A stretch of DNA of 64,000 nt. It comes from Anniella stebbinsi. Lineage: Eukaryota; Chordata; Lepidosauria; Squamata; Anniellidae. How positions within the stretch are numbered: the stretch's first letter is position 1; each line of letters starts with the position of its first letter. The stretch spans positions 131,199,001 through 131,263,000 of the forward strand of contig JARDYH010000002.1 in the NCBI GenBank assembly GCA_029215795.1. Direction: 5' to 3'. Below, in pieces: positions 1-16,715 of the stretch. A program made the position numbers and the translations under genes. The notes beneath the pieces were generated by a model. It did not search any database. It was not told where the DNA came from and worked only from the letters and a program-made list of their open reading frames with translations.

Positions 1-46
1 TAAGATTCCACTCCACACGGTTCTGAAACAAGGGCTGATTGAAACA

Positions 47-245
47 GGCATATAGGGAGCTGTCTGATATTCCATCAGATCATTGGTCCATCCAGTTTAT
101 TACTACCAACAGTGACCGGCAGCAATTCTCCAGGGTTTCAGGCAGAGGTCTTTACCAACACTACCTGGAGATGCTGGTTATTGAACCTGGGACCTTCTGC
201 ATGCAAAACAGGTGCTCTGTCGCAGAGTTACAGCCCCCTTCTTTA
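47..245 (-). repeat. tRNA-Ala-derived SINE, degraded copy
   Basis: Read on the minus strand it has a Pol III B-box-like CCCAGGTTCAATAACC next to TTTTGCATGCAGAAGG, then a body with CTGGAGAATTGCTG and GATGGACCAATGATC. The same body occurs in the copies at 27781, 32061, 34140 and 53965. About 250-350 may hold a second tRNA-like head (GGATTTGAACCC on the plus strand). Confidence 0.7.
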
Positions 246-966
246 AAAATAAATTAATCCCCCTGCATGGATTTGAACCCACAGCCTCCGGAATGTGTTT
301 GTGCCTGCTCTGCAGACTGCACCGCCCCCACTCTACCCTCCACGTCTGTCCCAGATAAGCCCCAGAAGAAGCTGCATCCTGGAATATATGAACTGCTAAG
401 GGCTGGAATCTAAACAAGATGGCACTTTCATGAGGCACATACACCAGAGGGATAAAATCACAGTGCAGGAACATTTCCATCTCAAAAGTGCGAATCAACC
501 CTGAGGTGCGTGCTGCTGGGTACCTGTTCCCCTGTTGCTGGCCCTGGCTTTCTTTTGGAGCCAGTGTCGTAAAGGATTCTCGGGCAAACCCAAACAATCC
601 TACACTCATAGACCCTTGGCCATAGGTAACCACATCACACACTAATGTCACTTATGATGCAAGGATGACCTGGGACCCAAAAGGCCAGCCGAACAATCCT
701 GTGTGTGTCTACTAACAAGTACATCCCATGGTATTCAATGGGGCTTTCTCCTGGGGAAAAATCCATAGGACTGAAGCCTGAGACTATAGTCCTAAATAAT
801 TAGGGAAGGGGTAATTATTTAGCAGCAAGCCCCATTAAATATCAGTGACTTACTTCTGAGTATATGCCCTGTAAATCCAACGTGGAGAAGTCTAACGTTG
901 AAAAAGGCCATTTATTCATCTGGGAATATCCCACAAATTAGAATTGGTGAAGCATAAAGCTATGAT

Positions 967-1062
967 ATAAGAACATAGGAAAAGCCCTGCTGGATCAGAT
1001 CAAGGGTCCATCTAGTCCAGTACTCTGTTCACACAGTGGCCAACCACTTTTATTACATTCCA
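967..1062 (-). mobile_element. CR1-type LINE 3'-end fragment
   Basis: The segment opens ATAAGAACATAGGAAAAG, the reverse complement of the octamer-like TTCTTATG tail, followed by GGATCAGATCAAGGG and CATCTAGTCCAG. It is a 5'-truncated copy on the minus strand. Confidence 0.7.
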
Positions 1063-1519
1063 GAATGGTCCAGGACAGGTGGAAATGAAGGGTGCTGACC
1101 TTTCTGTTTATCCCACAGGCTTAACCAGTGGACAGAGGGGGATTGTCATTGTGTTTTAGTGATTGTTGCCACTAATTATACCGCAGAAACCACAGCCACT
1201 GGTAGAGCAACAGCAGTGGACAAATAGCAGAAAAAGAGCAGGGCATTGGACACTACAACAGAATGTTCTGGACAACGAGGATAGGCAAGCGCCGAATTAC
1301 TACTAAAGTTTAAATTGGCTCCTGTACAGAAAATGTCATGAAGCCTGGAGTAATGGAACAGACGGCCATCTGGTGGCACAGGCAGCCTCATTACCTCTCC
1401 AGAAGAGGTATAGAAGGCCAGTTTATACCTTTAATAGAGCCAAGGGGTGAGACCAAACTGGTATCACTTCACGCTGCATGTGTGTGTGTCTGCTTGAGTG
1501 CTCCCCAAACTTAAAAATG

Positions 1520-1712
1520 AACTTCATGAACCAGCCAATATACATCAGTTGCTGGGGAACATGGGTAGGAGGGAGCTGTTGCACCATGTCCTGCTTTGTT
1601 GGTCCCTGGTCGACAGCTGGTTGGCCACTGTGTGAACAGAGTGCTGGACTAGATGGATCCTTGGTCTGATCCCGCATGGCTCTTCTTACGTTTCTATGTT
1701 CTTATGTTCCCT
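1520..1712 (+). mobile_element. CR1-type LINE 3'-end fragment
   Basis: It carries CACTGTGTGAACAGAGTGC, TGGTCTGATCCCGCATGG and then the tail CTTCTTACGTTTCTATGTTC, the same 3' UTR and octamer-like tail as the copy at 1995-2516. Confidence 0.7.
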
Positions 1713-1761
1713 GGCCTAACAGGCAAAAAAGTTCAGGCAAGCCGTTCCCCAGTTTTTTTTG

Positions 1762-1762
<1 letters not shown>

Positions 1763-1804
<42 letters not shown>
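1763..1804 (+). repeat. (TAA)n microsatellite
   Basis: About 14 TAA units. It may be the remnant tail of an L2-like insertion, since L2 copies here end in (ATT)n, but no LINE sequence adjoins it. Confidence 0.9.
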
Positions 1805-1805
<1 letters not shown>

Positions 1806-1994
1806 TAGCAGCAGCAGGATACATTTAAATGGGCTAGCATACAGAAAAGTAAAGTATCAGGGAGGAAGACTGAACACTATCTTTTTTCTGATGTGCTCTT
1901 CACCACAAGGAGGAAGTTCGTATACATGGGAGAGTACTAAATAATGAGACACGCACACAGAACCACACCTGATGTACTGCAGTCCAAGCTTTAC

Positions 1995-2516
1995 TATCTC
2001 ATTCTGCCTAACTTGTTTAGCTTCAGAAAATGGCAAGTACAGGGAGACATGTCAGAAGTCTACAAAATTATGTGCGGTGTGGAGAAAGTGGAGAAGGAGA
2101 TCTTTTTCTCCTTCTCTCATAATAATAGAACCCAAGGGGGTCCCTCCCATGAAACTTGGTGGGAGATTCAGGACAGTTAAAAAGAAGGACTTCTTCACAC
2201 AGCACAGAGTTAAACTATGGAATTCACTACCACAAGATGTGGGGGGGGGGGCACCAACATGGACGGCATTAAAAGGGGATTGGACAAATTCAGGGAGGAT
2301 ATGAACGGCTACTATGGCTTTGTATTTCCTTCAGTTTCAGAGGTAGTATGCCTTTCAGAACCAGTTGCTAGGGAACATGAGCAGGAGGGGGTTATTGCGC
2401 TCACGTCCTGCTTGTGGTTTCCCACAGCTATCTTGTTAACCATTCTGGGAGCAGAAAGCTAGACTAGTTGGGCCTTTGGTGTGATTCAGCATGGCTCTTC
2501 TTACGTTCTTATGTAA
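1995..2516 (+). mobile_element. CR1 LINE, 5'-truncated: end of ORF2 plus 3' UTR
   Basis: The translation of the first part reads LFSFRKWQVQGDMSEVYKIM and, in another frame, FFTQHRVKLWNSLPQDV. That is the C-terminal end of CR1-type ORF2, broken by frameshifts and a G10 run near 2241. The 3' UTR ends TGGCTCTTCTTACGTTCTTA. It lies downstream (left) of the last RHOBTB2 exon in this window, inside the following intron. Confidence 0.75.
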
Positions 2517-2695
2517 AATAGCCCTGAGATGGCCCCAAAAGGCCTTCCTGAGAAACACTCATGCCCAGGGTGAGTCAGATGCACCCCAACCATAGTCACT
2601 AGAGCTTATCCCCTGAGCTGATTAGAACCCCCCCTGCTCTAGAAAATGAACAACAGTGGCCCAAACAGCCAAGTCCCCACAGCACTAGGCCATAC

Positions 2696-3705
2696 CGGAA
2701 AACGTTCCCTTGGCCAGGCACTCCTTAACCCGGTTGGTTCTCCTGACGTGGAAGGCTTTGGTGATCTCCTGGTTCATGAACGCCTCATTGTTCAAAATGT
2801 TGGCCACCATCATCCTGAGGTCGAAGACTTCCAGCAGCTCAGCGATGTGGGCGATATGCATGAGGTCCCGCTCATTCTCATCCAGCTCCCCGGTGTACAG
2901 GTACTTGAGCACAGCCCTGAAGGGCCCCAGTTGGATGGAAGGGTCCATCTTCACCACCACCATCAGTCGGGGTTTGTACGTCACGGGGTCATCCGCCATC
3001 TCCTCCTGGATGCTGACAAAGGCACGGCTCCAAGAAGAGAGAATCCTCCCCCGCTTTAGCCCTCGTTCCCCATAGTTCTTGCCCCGCAAGATCCCGTCGC
3101 TGGTGGAGGCTCTAAGGCACGGTTTCTGCTGGCCGGAGCTGGCTTCCTCAGCACTCTCACAGATATCGAAGCTCGCCGCTCTCAAGAGGAATTCTCGCCC
3201 GTGGTGATGCCGTTCCTGATGGAGCGTCCGCTCAGCAACACCCATCCCGGTGCTGCTTCCCGTCGTCCCCTGCTGGTCCTCCTCACTCAGGTCCATCAAG
3301 AACAAGTCGTAGAATTTAGAGGAGGAGGTGGAGAGGTAGATCTTGTGCGCATAGATTTTGATTCTCTCTTGCAGCACCAGGATGACATCTGCACACAAAG
3401 GGTCTTCCAAGAGGTGGGCTGGGCGCTCTTCGTTGTTAGAAGGAGGGTCAGGGACTATGATGATAGGTGGGGGTGGCTTGGGGGGCAAAAATGGGGCCTG
3501 GAGCAACGGCCTCTGAACGTTACGTAGGTGGGACTTCCAGAACTGGAGGTGCCGGCGGGAGATGAGAGCAGCTCGGATGGCGTTGTCAAAGACATCCTTG
3601 ATGCCAAATTGGGCGACTACACTGGTCTCATAATAGGGGATTCCCAGCTCTTTGGCCACCTCTCGGCCCTTCTCTGGGGGCAGGATTTCATTGGGTTTGA
3701 TTGGT
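2696..3705 (-). CDS. RHOBTB2: RHOBTB2 coding exon 4 (end of GTPase domain, proline linker, split BTB1)
   Basis: This 1010-nt exon completes Arg161, encodes residues 162-497 and gives the first base of the next codon. It contains in order: the end of the GTPase domain ([20 protein letters not shown]); a proline-rich linker ([18 protein letters not shown], about 233-250); the start of BTB1 ([17 protein letters not shown], from about 259); a low-conservation insert with a short His run ([15 protein letters not shown]); and the end of BTB1 ([20 protein letters not shown]). The last residues [10 protein letters not shown] precede a GTATGG donor at 2695-2690. The acceptor is TTTCCAG ending at 3706. 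The next exon should begin BTB2 but is not recognisable in positions 1-2695, so the gene continues off the left edge. The full protein is about 727 aa in mammals. Confidence 0.95.
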
Positions 3706-8499
<4,794 letters not shown>

Positions 8500-8500
<1 letters not shown>

Positions 8501-10669
8501 GTAGAATAGGAGACCCTGGTAAGTAACGGCAGCACGAGCTGCAAAACATGCAAGGAGATGAGAAAACAGGTCTCGGAAACCCACGTTCAAAGTACAATGA
8601 GGACTTTTCAGTGCGCTCACCTCCTTTTCCAACACAGAAAAATCTTGAGGGAGAGTTTAAATGGTGTCATGCCCCAAGCATCCTCCCAAAATTCCCTTCT
8701 GCGGGAAACTTGGACAATGTCTCCATTACACCAGTGAGTTTTTGAAGGCACTGAAGGATTCTCAACAGAATGCCTGAACCCCACATCTCAGCTTTCCCAG
8801 CTCAGGTAAAACAGAATAGCTCTCTTAGTTTTAATGGGGTGCTGCCAATTCCCCTTGGCTGAGGATCAGATCTGGCACACGTAGCCCTGCGAGTCTTAAC
8901 TAAAGCACCTGACAGTTAAATGCACTTGGGAAGACTTGGACTTTATGGCACAACATAATTGTTTCTAGGCCATCTTGCAACCAACCTCATGGCAGCAAAG
9001 TGCTGGGGCTTTTCCACTTGATCAGTCAAAATGTGCCTTCATCGCATCTTTTCCTTTTTGAGGGATACTCCTGACATTGCTGATGGAGCGATTAAAATGA
9101 CTTCTCCTTACCACACACGGCAGATGTGTTGGGGAGAGGTAGGCTGAGCCATCTTCTCGGGAGGATAACCATTCTATTGTTCGCGCTTATATCTGGTTAG
9201 GTATGTGATCTGATGGGTGGACAGAAAAACCACAGGACTTCCAAACACTTAGGTGAGGAGAAGCCAGGGCTATGCTGTACACAGTGCCATCTGCAAAAGG
9301 GTTTTAACTTGCTTTAGCTTGGACTCCTTGCTTAAAGTGAAAACGACAAGAGGACTCTTTGGAACTCGCGCTTGCCCTCCTCAGCTTCTGTGCTGGTGTG
9401 CACATTTGTTGTTCATTTGCTTTTAAAGACAGGGAGTGCAATAATACAACTATCCCCTTTCCCTTGGAGCCTGGCACATATCCAAGGGATTTCGATGGCA
9501 CTACACAGGGCAATGTTGCTTCTACCTGCTGACATTTTAGGTGGCCTAATCTGGGAAGATTGGGAGGGAATCGTTGTCCTGAGATAGCTGACGCATCACT
9601 GCTCTACGTCTTAAGGCAAGGATTCTGTCCAGACTTCTCCTGCCTCCCAAAACCAGTGGATCAGGTCCTTCACACGAACTTCTCCTTGTCCAAGATTTCA
9701 GCAACAGCAGGAATGTTTCTCAACACAGGTCTTCTCACTTGTCACCCCTATGTAGCCCTGGCTGGGAGATTCTGGGAGTTCTAGTCAAAACATCTGGAGG
9801 GCAGCAGGTTGGGGGAGAGTGGTATAGCCCTTGCCACTCACAAAACTGAATCTACACAGAAACACTGACAGCAATGGACCGGCTAACTGTGGAAAGGATC
9901 ACGTTTTCCCATGAAGAAAATAGTAAGGTTTGAATGCTGGGGGAATGCGATATCGTATCTCCACAAGAGATGTACAGCCGTGAAGAAAGACATCTGCACT
10001 GTGAGTTTCCGATGGGAAAGAGAGGTGCCCTGACAGTGCTATAGCGCCATCACCTGGCCATTATCATTAAAACAAATGACCAAGTAAAGGGGGAGAGAGG
10101 GAACAAAGAAAGATTACATTTTAAAAGAAGCAATCAATTTGTCAGCCAACTGGCTTTTAAAGGCTAAGAGGAGCATGGAAAATGGTTTAGTCATCCAGAC
10201 ACAGGGCCCGAAGTGTTTGCGCTACAAAAAAAGGCTTGTTTTTAAAATGTGGACACATGAGACATGCTTGGCCAAATACTCGAAGGGACATTGTGGGCAC
10301 ATTATGAGACGCTTCCCTTTAAAGTTCCTTATATGCAACACTGCCAGGAAAGGGGAAGGAAAGTCAGATAAGAAGTGTAGTTTCCACCCACCCCCAGTAA
10401 CAATGGGGGGGGGGAGAATGGGACAGATGGCTGATTTTGACATTTTAGGGCTACAATCGTAACTTTCCTAAGAGTAAGCCCATTGGATACAATGGGACAA
10501 CTTCTGAGCAGACACATGAAGGATTGCACTATATGCCTCAGCCCAAAAGGTATTGAGAATCATTGTCTCTTCATTTACACCTTCACTGGGCTTCCCAGCC
10601 ACCTGCACAACCCAGACTCCCTTGGGGAAAAAAGAGGGGTGTGAGATCACTTTGTGCAACTATATCTGT
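8500..10669. other. Non-coding stretch, nothing recognised apart from a MITE remnant
   Basis: No conserved protein and no RNA gene seen. A MITE remnant at about 9750-9815 (TCTGGGAGTTCTAGTC, ACATCTGGAGGGCAGCAGG) belongs to the family with clean TSDs at 33215-33318. A short dispersed-repeat copy lies at about 10440-10545. Confidence 0.4.
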
Positions 10670-10875
10670 AGCCAGTGCGGTGTAGTAGTTAGACTGTCAG
10701 GACAGGACTGGCAAGACCCAGATTCAAATCCCCACTCAGCCATGAAGCTCACTGAGTAATCTTGAGTCAGTCACTATCTCTCAGCCTAGCCTACCTTTCA
10801 GGGCCGTCGTGAGGATAAAATAGGAGGAGGAAAAACCCATAAACACCGCCTTCGGCTCCTCAGAGGAAAAAATAT
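10670..10875 (+). repeat. tRNA-derived SINE of ACA/Sauria type
   Basis: The head has an A-box-like GTGTAGTAGTTAGACTG and a B-box-like GATTCAAATCCC. The body then reads CAGCCATGAAGCTCACTGAG, CAGTCACTATCTCTCAGCC and GTCGTGAGGATAAAATAG. This organisation is well known in squamate SINEs. The exact family name is from memory. Confidence 0.75.
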
Positions 10876-12696
10876 GCAGTAAGTCAACATTATAAAGGTG
10901 TTACCGAGACCCTTTTACAACCGATACTGCGGCAAACGAAGAGCAAATTTTAATTCAGGGGCAGCATTTGGGAAATTTGCATTTGGTGGGCACGCAGGGG
11001 CTGCATAACTTTGGAGAGCCTGCTGCCATAACCAAAAGGAGGAATGGTGGATTTGGGCAAATGCCCGGACTTTCTTGTGGTCTTTCGCTCCATAGCTTTT
11101 TCTTAGATTAAAACCCCCAACCCAAGCAAGGGCGATGAATGAACTGAGTGAGCTATCCCTCTGTGTGGCCATGTAAAGGGTTAAAAGAATTCGCTCCCAA
11201 TGGGAGCAGGTTTCGTCATGGAGGCCCCAGAGTGCAAAAGACACGTGGGGACGGGAGGTGGAATAAAGGCAAAATGAAAGCAAGAGCCATGTGAAACTCC
11301 AGCAACACCATCAAACTAGCACCCAACTACCACCCATGCAACAGCCAACCAAGGGGACCAATCCAGCCCTTGCAGAGACCAATGCTATAATCTTCTCCCT
11401 TTCCTTGCAATTTGATTTTGCTCTCCCCCATCCCGGCCCTGGTGCCTTCTCACAGCACAAAACCCTCTCCTAGGATCTCAGCATCCCTGGGAAGAGATAA
11501 TCAGGCGCATGATTCCTCCTTTAAACGCCCATGTCTATTTTTGTAGCTCTTTTGTCTGAGTGCACACAGTTCATTGTCTGCTTTGTTCTCCAGGACCGTG
11601 CTCTCAGGCTCTGAAATCACTTCATGCAGACGCTCCAGTCCTTGCCTGTCTCCTGCTGTTCTCCCTGGCCTTTTCTCTTTTGCCTCCTCCCTCTTATCTC
11701 AGCTGACTACTTGCGATCACTTCCTTCTCTCCCGATTCTCGTCCCCGCTCTCTGTTCAGTTTCCAGCCATCGAAGCTGCCCCCCCCCCCCATCTCTCGGA
11801 GTAGAAATGCGTTCCTTGCAAGCTGCCCCAGTCTCCAGTTGCCAAGGAAACTAGAGAATCTCCCAGGGAGCCTAATGTGTATCCTAGCAACTGACAGGCT
11901 AAACGTCTCACCACCACCACCCGCCTCGCAATCAAAGCTCAGTCAATCTCGTTTTACATAAATAAAAACGGGGAGGGGGGGGGAAGAGACCCAAAATAGA
12001 AAGAACGCAACAACAACAATGCCTGCAGTGCATTTACTTTGGGATGGGGTTGGGCAGGAAGGCAGGGATGGCTTTACCATCTCCACTGAGAGGCCAGGGA
12101 GAGGGCATAATCAAGGAAGCCTGCAGATCGAGGCCAGAGGCTGCTTTGCAAATTATGATAATAAATAATGCAGACTGGAAAAGCAACGCTGAATATGAGC
12201 GATGCGTTTGCAAATCAAGCAGAACCAAGCACAAAGTGTACGCAGGCACGCACACACCATTGCCCTCCGAGCCGGCTGCACATTTCTTCCACATTACAAG
12301 CACATCAAACTACAGGAGGCTGCACCGTTTGCTTATCTGACGGAAGGCAGAAATCCGAACACAAACACACATTGCAAAGGTTTATGCAATGAAAAGCGCC
12401 ATGGCCAAGAGTGCACGAGGGGACACCCCAGAGTTCTCTCCTTCCTGCCCAGTTTTTTTGAAAATCCCACCGGGGCATTGCAACCACTCCGTTTGTTTGG
12501 TTTCCTTTTTTGGCAGTGCAGCAGCTACCCACAGAGGCACAAAGCAAACACGCATGAAAGCTGCCCGCCGTGCGTGCCTCCATTTCCCCTAGGAAGGAGG
12601 AGGGGTGTTTGTTTTTCCTTCCAGCTCCAGCAGTACGGGATGCTAGCGGGAAAGAGAGTCGTGCGAGATGTGCGTGCGTATACGCGCGTGTGTTCT
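10876..12696. other. Non-coding stretch upstream of the first CpG-rich block
   Basis: No gene or clear mobile element was recognised. Long open frames in this part (for example 12202-12807) overlap on both strands, have no homology I recognise and reflect the rising GC content. Confidence 0.4.

Positions 12697-12718
<22 letters not shown>
12697..12718 (+). repeat. (CA)n microsatellite
   Basis: A run of about 11 CA units preceded by alternating purine-pyrimidine GTGCGTATACGCGCGTG, so the block has Z-DNA-forming character at the edge of the CpG-rich region. Confidence 0.9.
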
Positions 12719-12728
<10 letters not shown>

Positions 12729-12839
12729 GAGAGCGAGCGAGAGCGCATCGCTCCGATTTCGCTATCCGTCTTTTTCCTTCCCTCCTTTCCCAAATCTGCA
12801 TTATTGACCCCTGGGCTGAATCTGTACCGCTCTACCGGA

Positions 12840-13480
12840 GGCCGCGCAAAGGGAGCGATGCTGGGCTTTTACTTACGCTAACACATCTGAAGGAGCAACT
12901 CGCAGCGGAAAGAACCGAACTCTGCCCGGGAGACATGACGGGGATCGTTCTAACGAGCGCCAGGCTTGGCCCGGCCCTGCCTCCGCTGCCGTGCCGAGGG
13001 CGGCTGCTGCTGCTGCTGCTGGCGCTGCTGGAAACTTAAACTCTCCTGCTCAGATGCTGCGCTGACATAACAGTCCGCGCCGGCCCCGGAGCATCCTTTC
13101 GCGCTGCGTCTGGAGCCATTGCCTCTGCCTCACCAGCGGCTTCCCGCACGCGGCGGCATGAAAACTCCGGCAAGGCTCCGCAATCTTAGGAACCACCCGC
13201 CGCCGCCTCCCTCCCTTCTTTCTTTCTTTCTTTCTTTCTCGATGACGGGCGCTCCTTCCTTCCTTCCTTCCTCCCAGCCCTCGAGTTGCGGCGGTGCAAC
13301 GGAGTGGCGGGCGGGGACGCGCGCGCTGCAGTCCTCGGCGAAGACTCGCCCAGCGCCTCCTTTCATTCACAAAAAAACAGCAAAGAAACCCACCCAGCCG
13401 GAGCGCAGCGGCAAGCCCCGCCTCTTACCGCCTCCCCCCCTCCCCAGCTGCTGCTGATTGGCTTAGAGAGAGCAAAGCAG
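12840..13480 (-). promoter_or_regulatory. CpG-rich block, candidate RHOBTB2 promoter and first exon
   Basis: The block is dense in CpG (for example CCGCGCCGGCCCCGG near 13075 and GCGGGCGGGGACGCGCGCGC near 13310), unlike most of the window. On the minus strand a consensus donor GTAAGT lies at 12876-12871, so a 5' UTR exon could end at 12877 and splice to the acceptor at 6562. Promoter identity is inferred from composition, position and strand only. Confidence 0.5.
13214..13271 (+). repeat. (CTTT)n and (TTCC)n microsatellites
   Basis: A CTTT run at 13214-13239 is followed by a TTCC run at about 13253-13271, inside the CpG-rich block. Confidence 0.85.
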
Positions 13481-14559
13481 GAGCCCAGGCCTTCCTGGGT
13501 GGAGGCAGCGCCTCCATCTAGGGAAAGGGGGGGTGGGATTAGGCAACCTCTGCTACTACAAGCTCTCCCTCTCTGCCTCCTTCCCTCCTGCAACATGCAA
13601 CGCTCCTACATCTTTCCCCCCCCCCCACACACACACACTCCTTCCCCTCTTCCTTTGTATCCTTCCATCCCACCTTGGGCCTGTATCCCCCTTTTTTAAC
13701 TTGTCCTTTTCCATCTATCTCCTTTTCAGCCCTCCCAGTTTATGTTGAGGAACAGGGACGGCCCTTCCATTAGGTAGGGCGAGGCCATCGCCTCAGGAGG
13801 CAGATGTTGGGAGGACTGTGTGCCCTGCAGTCTACTCTGCGCCCCCTAAGTTAACCTGCTGCCTTCAAGTACAGTGGAAAAAGTTGCTCCATCATGAATG
13901 TGGAAAACAGATTCTGCCAGTCCAGTTGGCTTATGCCCATGGAACAAGAGGAACGTCATCTTGTCCTTTGCCTCTGGTAGCAAAATGTCTTGGGGCGGCT
14001 TTGGCGAGGAGCCCTCAAGCAGTGGTGCCTTCAGGCCAGACTTTTGGGGCAGAAATCTAGGGCCCCACATAACAGAATAAACACGAGGATCCCCAGATGC
14101 GGCAGGGGTTCCTTGCCACGTTTTGAAGCAAATACACAATCTTCTCCCCCATCCCCAACAAGACCATTACATCCAGAATCTAAAATTATCTAACAGCACT
14201 TCTGTGCTCTAGGAGCAACCGAGCAAAAAACAAAGCAACCTTTTGTGCTTCAAAGCAAGCACACAGTTACATAACATATATCAAGCTTTATATTAAAGAT
14301 GGGGAGAGAGATTATACTTGAGGGATTGCTATTGGATGTTGCATAAGATGAGGAATTCATATGGGACTTGAGTCACTGTTCCATGGAGCTTTATGGTGCT
14401 TAAAAGTACGGAGTCTAACAAAAAGAGATGGGTTTATTTATTTATTTTACATTTTTCAGTTGCGAATTCTCCGGAAAGGACAGGGCAGCTTAAAGTATCT
14501 TCCTCCTAGATGCCGTTAGTTTACCAGCCCCTACAATGATCCCCAGTGGCTGTTAGATA
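13480..14559. other. Non-coding stretch between CpG block and element X
   Basis: Pyrimidine-rich at 13550-13735. At 14430-14460 there is a (TTTA)n tract that may be a retroelement tail. No gene recognised. Confidence 0.4.
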
Positions 14560-15155
14560 TAGAGCTCCATCGCACCAGTAATTTAGTGCACTCTTGCCAT
14601 GCCTGGCGTGCGTATTTGCAGCATGGTACTCACATGACACCGTGCCTGTCCTGCTGACACCCTGTCTCTTCCCCAGCCTTTCCTAGAATGCTAAAAGTCT
14701 GGATTATTTTCCCTAAGCGCATTTAATGCGCCCTAAATCTCCATGTAGTTTTAAAGGATCTGGGGGCTTGAATGGTGGCAGGGAAAAAGATCTCTCCCAT
14801 CAGCCGGATCCAAGCCTCAATATAGAACCCAAACCTTATAGACCAGGCTTGAAAGTGTTTTAAAAACAACAACAACCATACAACGCCTGAATATCTGCAG
14901 ACAGGATTGTACTCCTTGGATGCCCCCCAAAAAGCCAGACTAAAGGGTCATTCCATTTTTGCCTGGCAGAAAGGCAGTCTGGTTGAAGTGCTCATCTGAC
15001 AGGACCTGGACTGGAGGGAGAAAGAGAAAGGGAGGAGTGGAGTGGAGCAGAAGAGCTAATGAGTGTAGGAGCAAAAGAGCAGCTATTCAGATGAAAGGGA
15101 GCATAAGCTTGATGCAAAGGAGAGGGGGGGAGAATTAGGTGTGATAGAGGTGTTG
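14560..15155 (+). mobile_element. Element X, copy 1 (non-autonomous DNA element, possibly hAT)
   Basis: It starts TAGAGCTCCATCGCACCAG and ends near GGTGTGATAGAGG, giving imperfect inverted termini. The body matches the copies at 43738-44665 and 47424-48190 over most of its length, for example TAGAATGCTAAAAGTCTGG and AGACAGGATTGTACTCC. Its start fits the hAT terminal pattern, but no TSD could be identified for any copy. Confidence 0.6.
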
Positions 15156-15307
15156 CAGTAACTCAAGATGTATATAATGAAAACTAGAGATAACAAGGCA
15201 CAGAAGGGCAGTTTCAAACTTGGGTTTGAATCAGGGATATTCCTCGCAAAGCAGGAAGACTTGTCAACTACACTGCCTCGCATAATTGTCACCCATTCCT
15301 TCGGCTG

Positions 15308-15655
15308 CCTCTACAAGAGAGGTTTAAAGCTCTTTCAAGGCGCTTAAAAAAATTTACCTCTACAAGAACGGAGCACAAATCGGGCGTAGAGGCGCGTTAT
15401 CTCTCCGATTATGCGCATTATCGAATGCGCGTTAAACAGCGAGTTTTATTTTGCTCCGGCCGTTAAAGCGCATTTTAACTATGCGAACAAGCGCTTATGC
15501 GCATTAACTACTTGTAAAGCACATTTTGGTCATCTGTTAATGCGCTTTGCCGCCTTTCGCCGCCTCTCGTGCAGAGGTATTAGGCGTAAATGCGCTTCAG
15601 CGATTATGCGCATAATCGCCTAACCAGGCGCAAAAGCGAATCCTTGTAGAGGGGA
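15308..15655. mobile_element. GCGC-rich element with CCTCTACAAG inverted ends
   Basis: The segment begins CCTCTACAAGAG (repeated as CCTCTACAAGAACGG at 15356) and ends CCTTGTAGAGG near 15651, so the ends are inverted. The interior is packed with GCGCATTA-like and AATGCGC-like words. A piece of the right end (AGGCGCAAAAGCGAATCC) recurs at about 42667-42697, so it is a dispersed repeat. Class unknown. Confidence 0.55.
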
Positions 15656-15934
15656 CCTTCTACACTTCACATATATTAGTCAACCAGTTTTCTCAGTCTC
15701 CCATTTCTTTTTGCTTCCTCAACCTCCTGTCTACATCTACTTTTATTTTAATTCGTATGTTTATATCCCACCTTTCTCTTCCATCATGGAACTCAAGGCA
15801 GTGACATGGTGTTCACAGGTGGTCGTCCATCCAGGCACTGCCAAGACCAGACCAGCTCAGCTTTGGAAAGGTGACTGCATCATGTGCTCTCAAATAACAC
15901 CTTGCAATGCACTGAACACAAACCAGGAGGGGAT

Positions 15935-16120
15935 TTGAACAACCAGCTGTTGATCAGGGAACCACAAGCAGGACACGACTGCAACAGCATCCTTCCGCCC
16001 TTGTTCCCCAGCAACTGATGTACATAGCCATACTGTCTCTGATACTGGGACTAGTAGCCATTGACAGCCTTCTTCAGGAATTTGTCTAAATCCCTTTTAT
16101 AGCCACCCAAATTGGTGGCC
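15935..16120 (-). mobile_element. CR1-type LINE 3'-end fragment
   Basis: The minus-strand 3' UTR signature is present: GTTCCCCAGCAACTGATGTA, CTGATACTGGGACTAGTAGC and CAAATTGGTGGCCATCACTG. Confidence 0.65.
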
Positions 16121-16167
16121 ATCACTGAAAGTCTGTAGATAAAGAGTACCCCTGTCATCATGTACAT

Positions 16168-16715
16168 CTGCCTTCTCCAACCTGGTGTCCTCCAGATGTG
16201 TTGGACTACAAACAATACCAGCATCAAGGGTAGGCATGGTTGGGCACCTGCTGTGGGCCCACATCCCAGCAGGGGTCCATTGAGAAGACCTCCCTGGAGT
16301 TTCCCCTTCTCTTCACCATTGCAACCCACTTATTTACCCGCCTCTCACTCTGGCACAGACGAGGCTGGTGCTGAGATGGAGGACCAGGAGATGGCTGCTG
16401 CCAACTTGCTTCCCTGGCTCTCTACCTTCAAAGCAAGGAAGTGGTAGCAATGATGAGAAAGAGGAGGAGGAGGAGGAGGAGGAGGAGGAGGAAGAGGAGC
16501 AGCTGGTGACAGTGGAAGTGAGAAAGTGGACTCGCTGAGGGAGGAAGGGGGCCCATTGAGGATGTCTTACCTAAGGGCTCTCAAGCACCTGGAGCTGACA
16601 TTGACCACAACTCCCAGAATCCTCCCAACCCCCATAGATGGCTGGGGATTTGGGAAGTTGTAGTGCAACACATCTGGAGAGCACTATGTTGGAGAATGAG
16701 GGTTTACATCTGCCA
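16168..16715. repeat. Two partial MITE copies and a (GAG)n microsatellite
   Basis: The parts at 16168-16235 (CTCCAACCTGGTGTCCTCCA) and 16596-16715 (ACAACTCCCAGAATCC, then CAACACATCTGGAGAG) belong to the palindromic hAT-like family bounded by TSDs at 33215. A (GAG)n tract lies at 16459-16499 between them. Confidence 0.6.

Noticed and set aside
1..2695. Next RHOBTB2 exon (start of BTB2)
   Set aside because: No reading frame resembling the expected BTB2 start was found on the minus strand. The interval is CR1 and SINE debris, so the exon must lie outside the window.
12202..13699. Several long open frames around the first CpG-rich block
   Set aside because: They overlap on both strands, are low-complexity (Pro/Arg/Ser-rich) and are explained by high GC and microsatellites.
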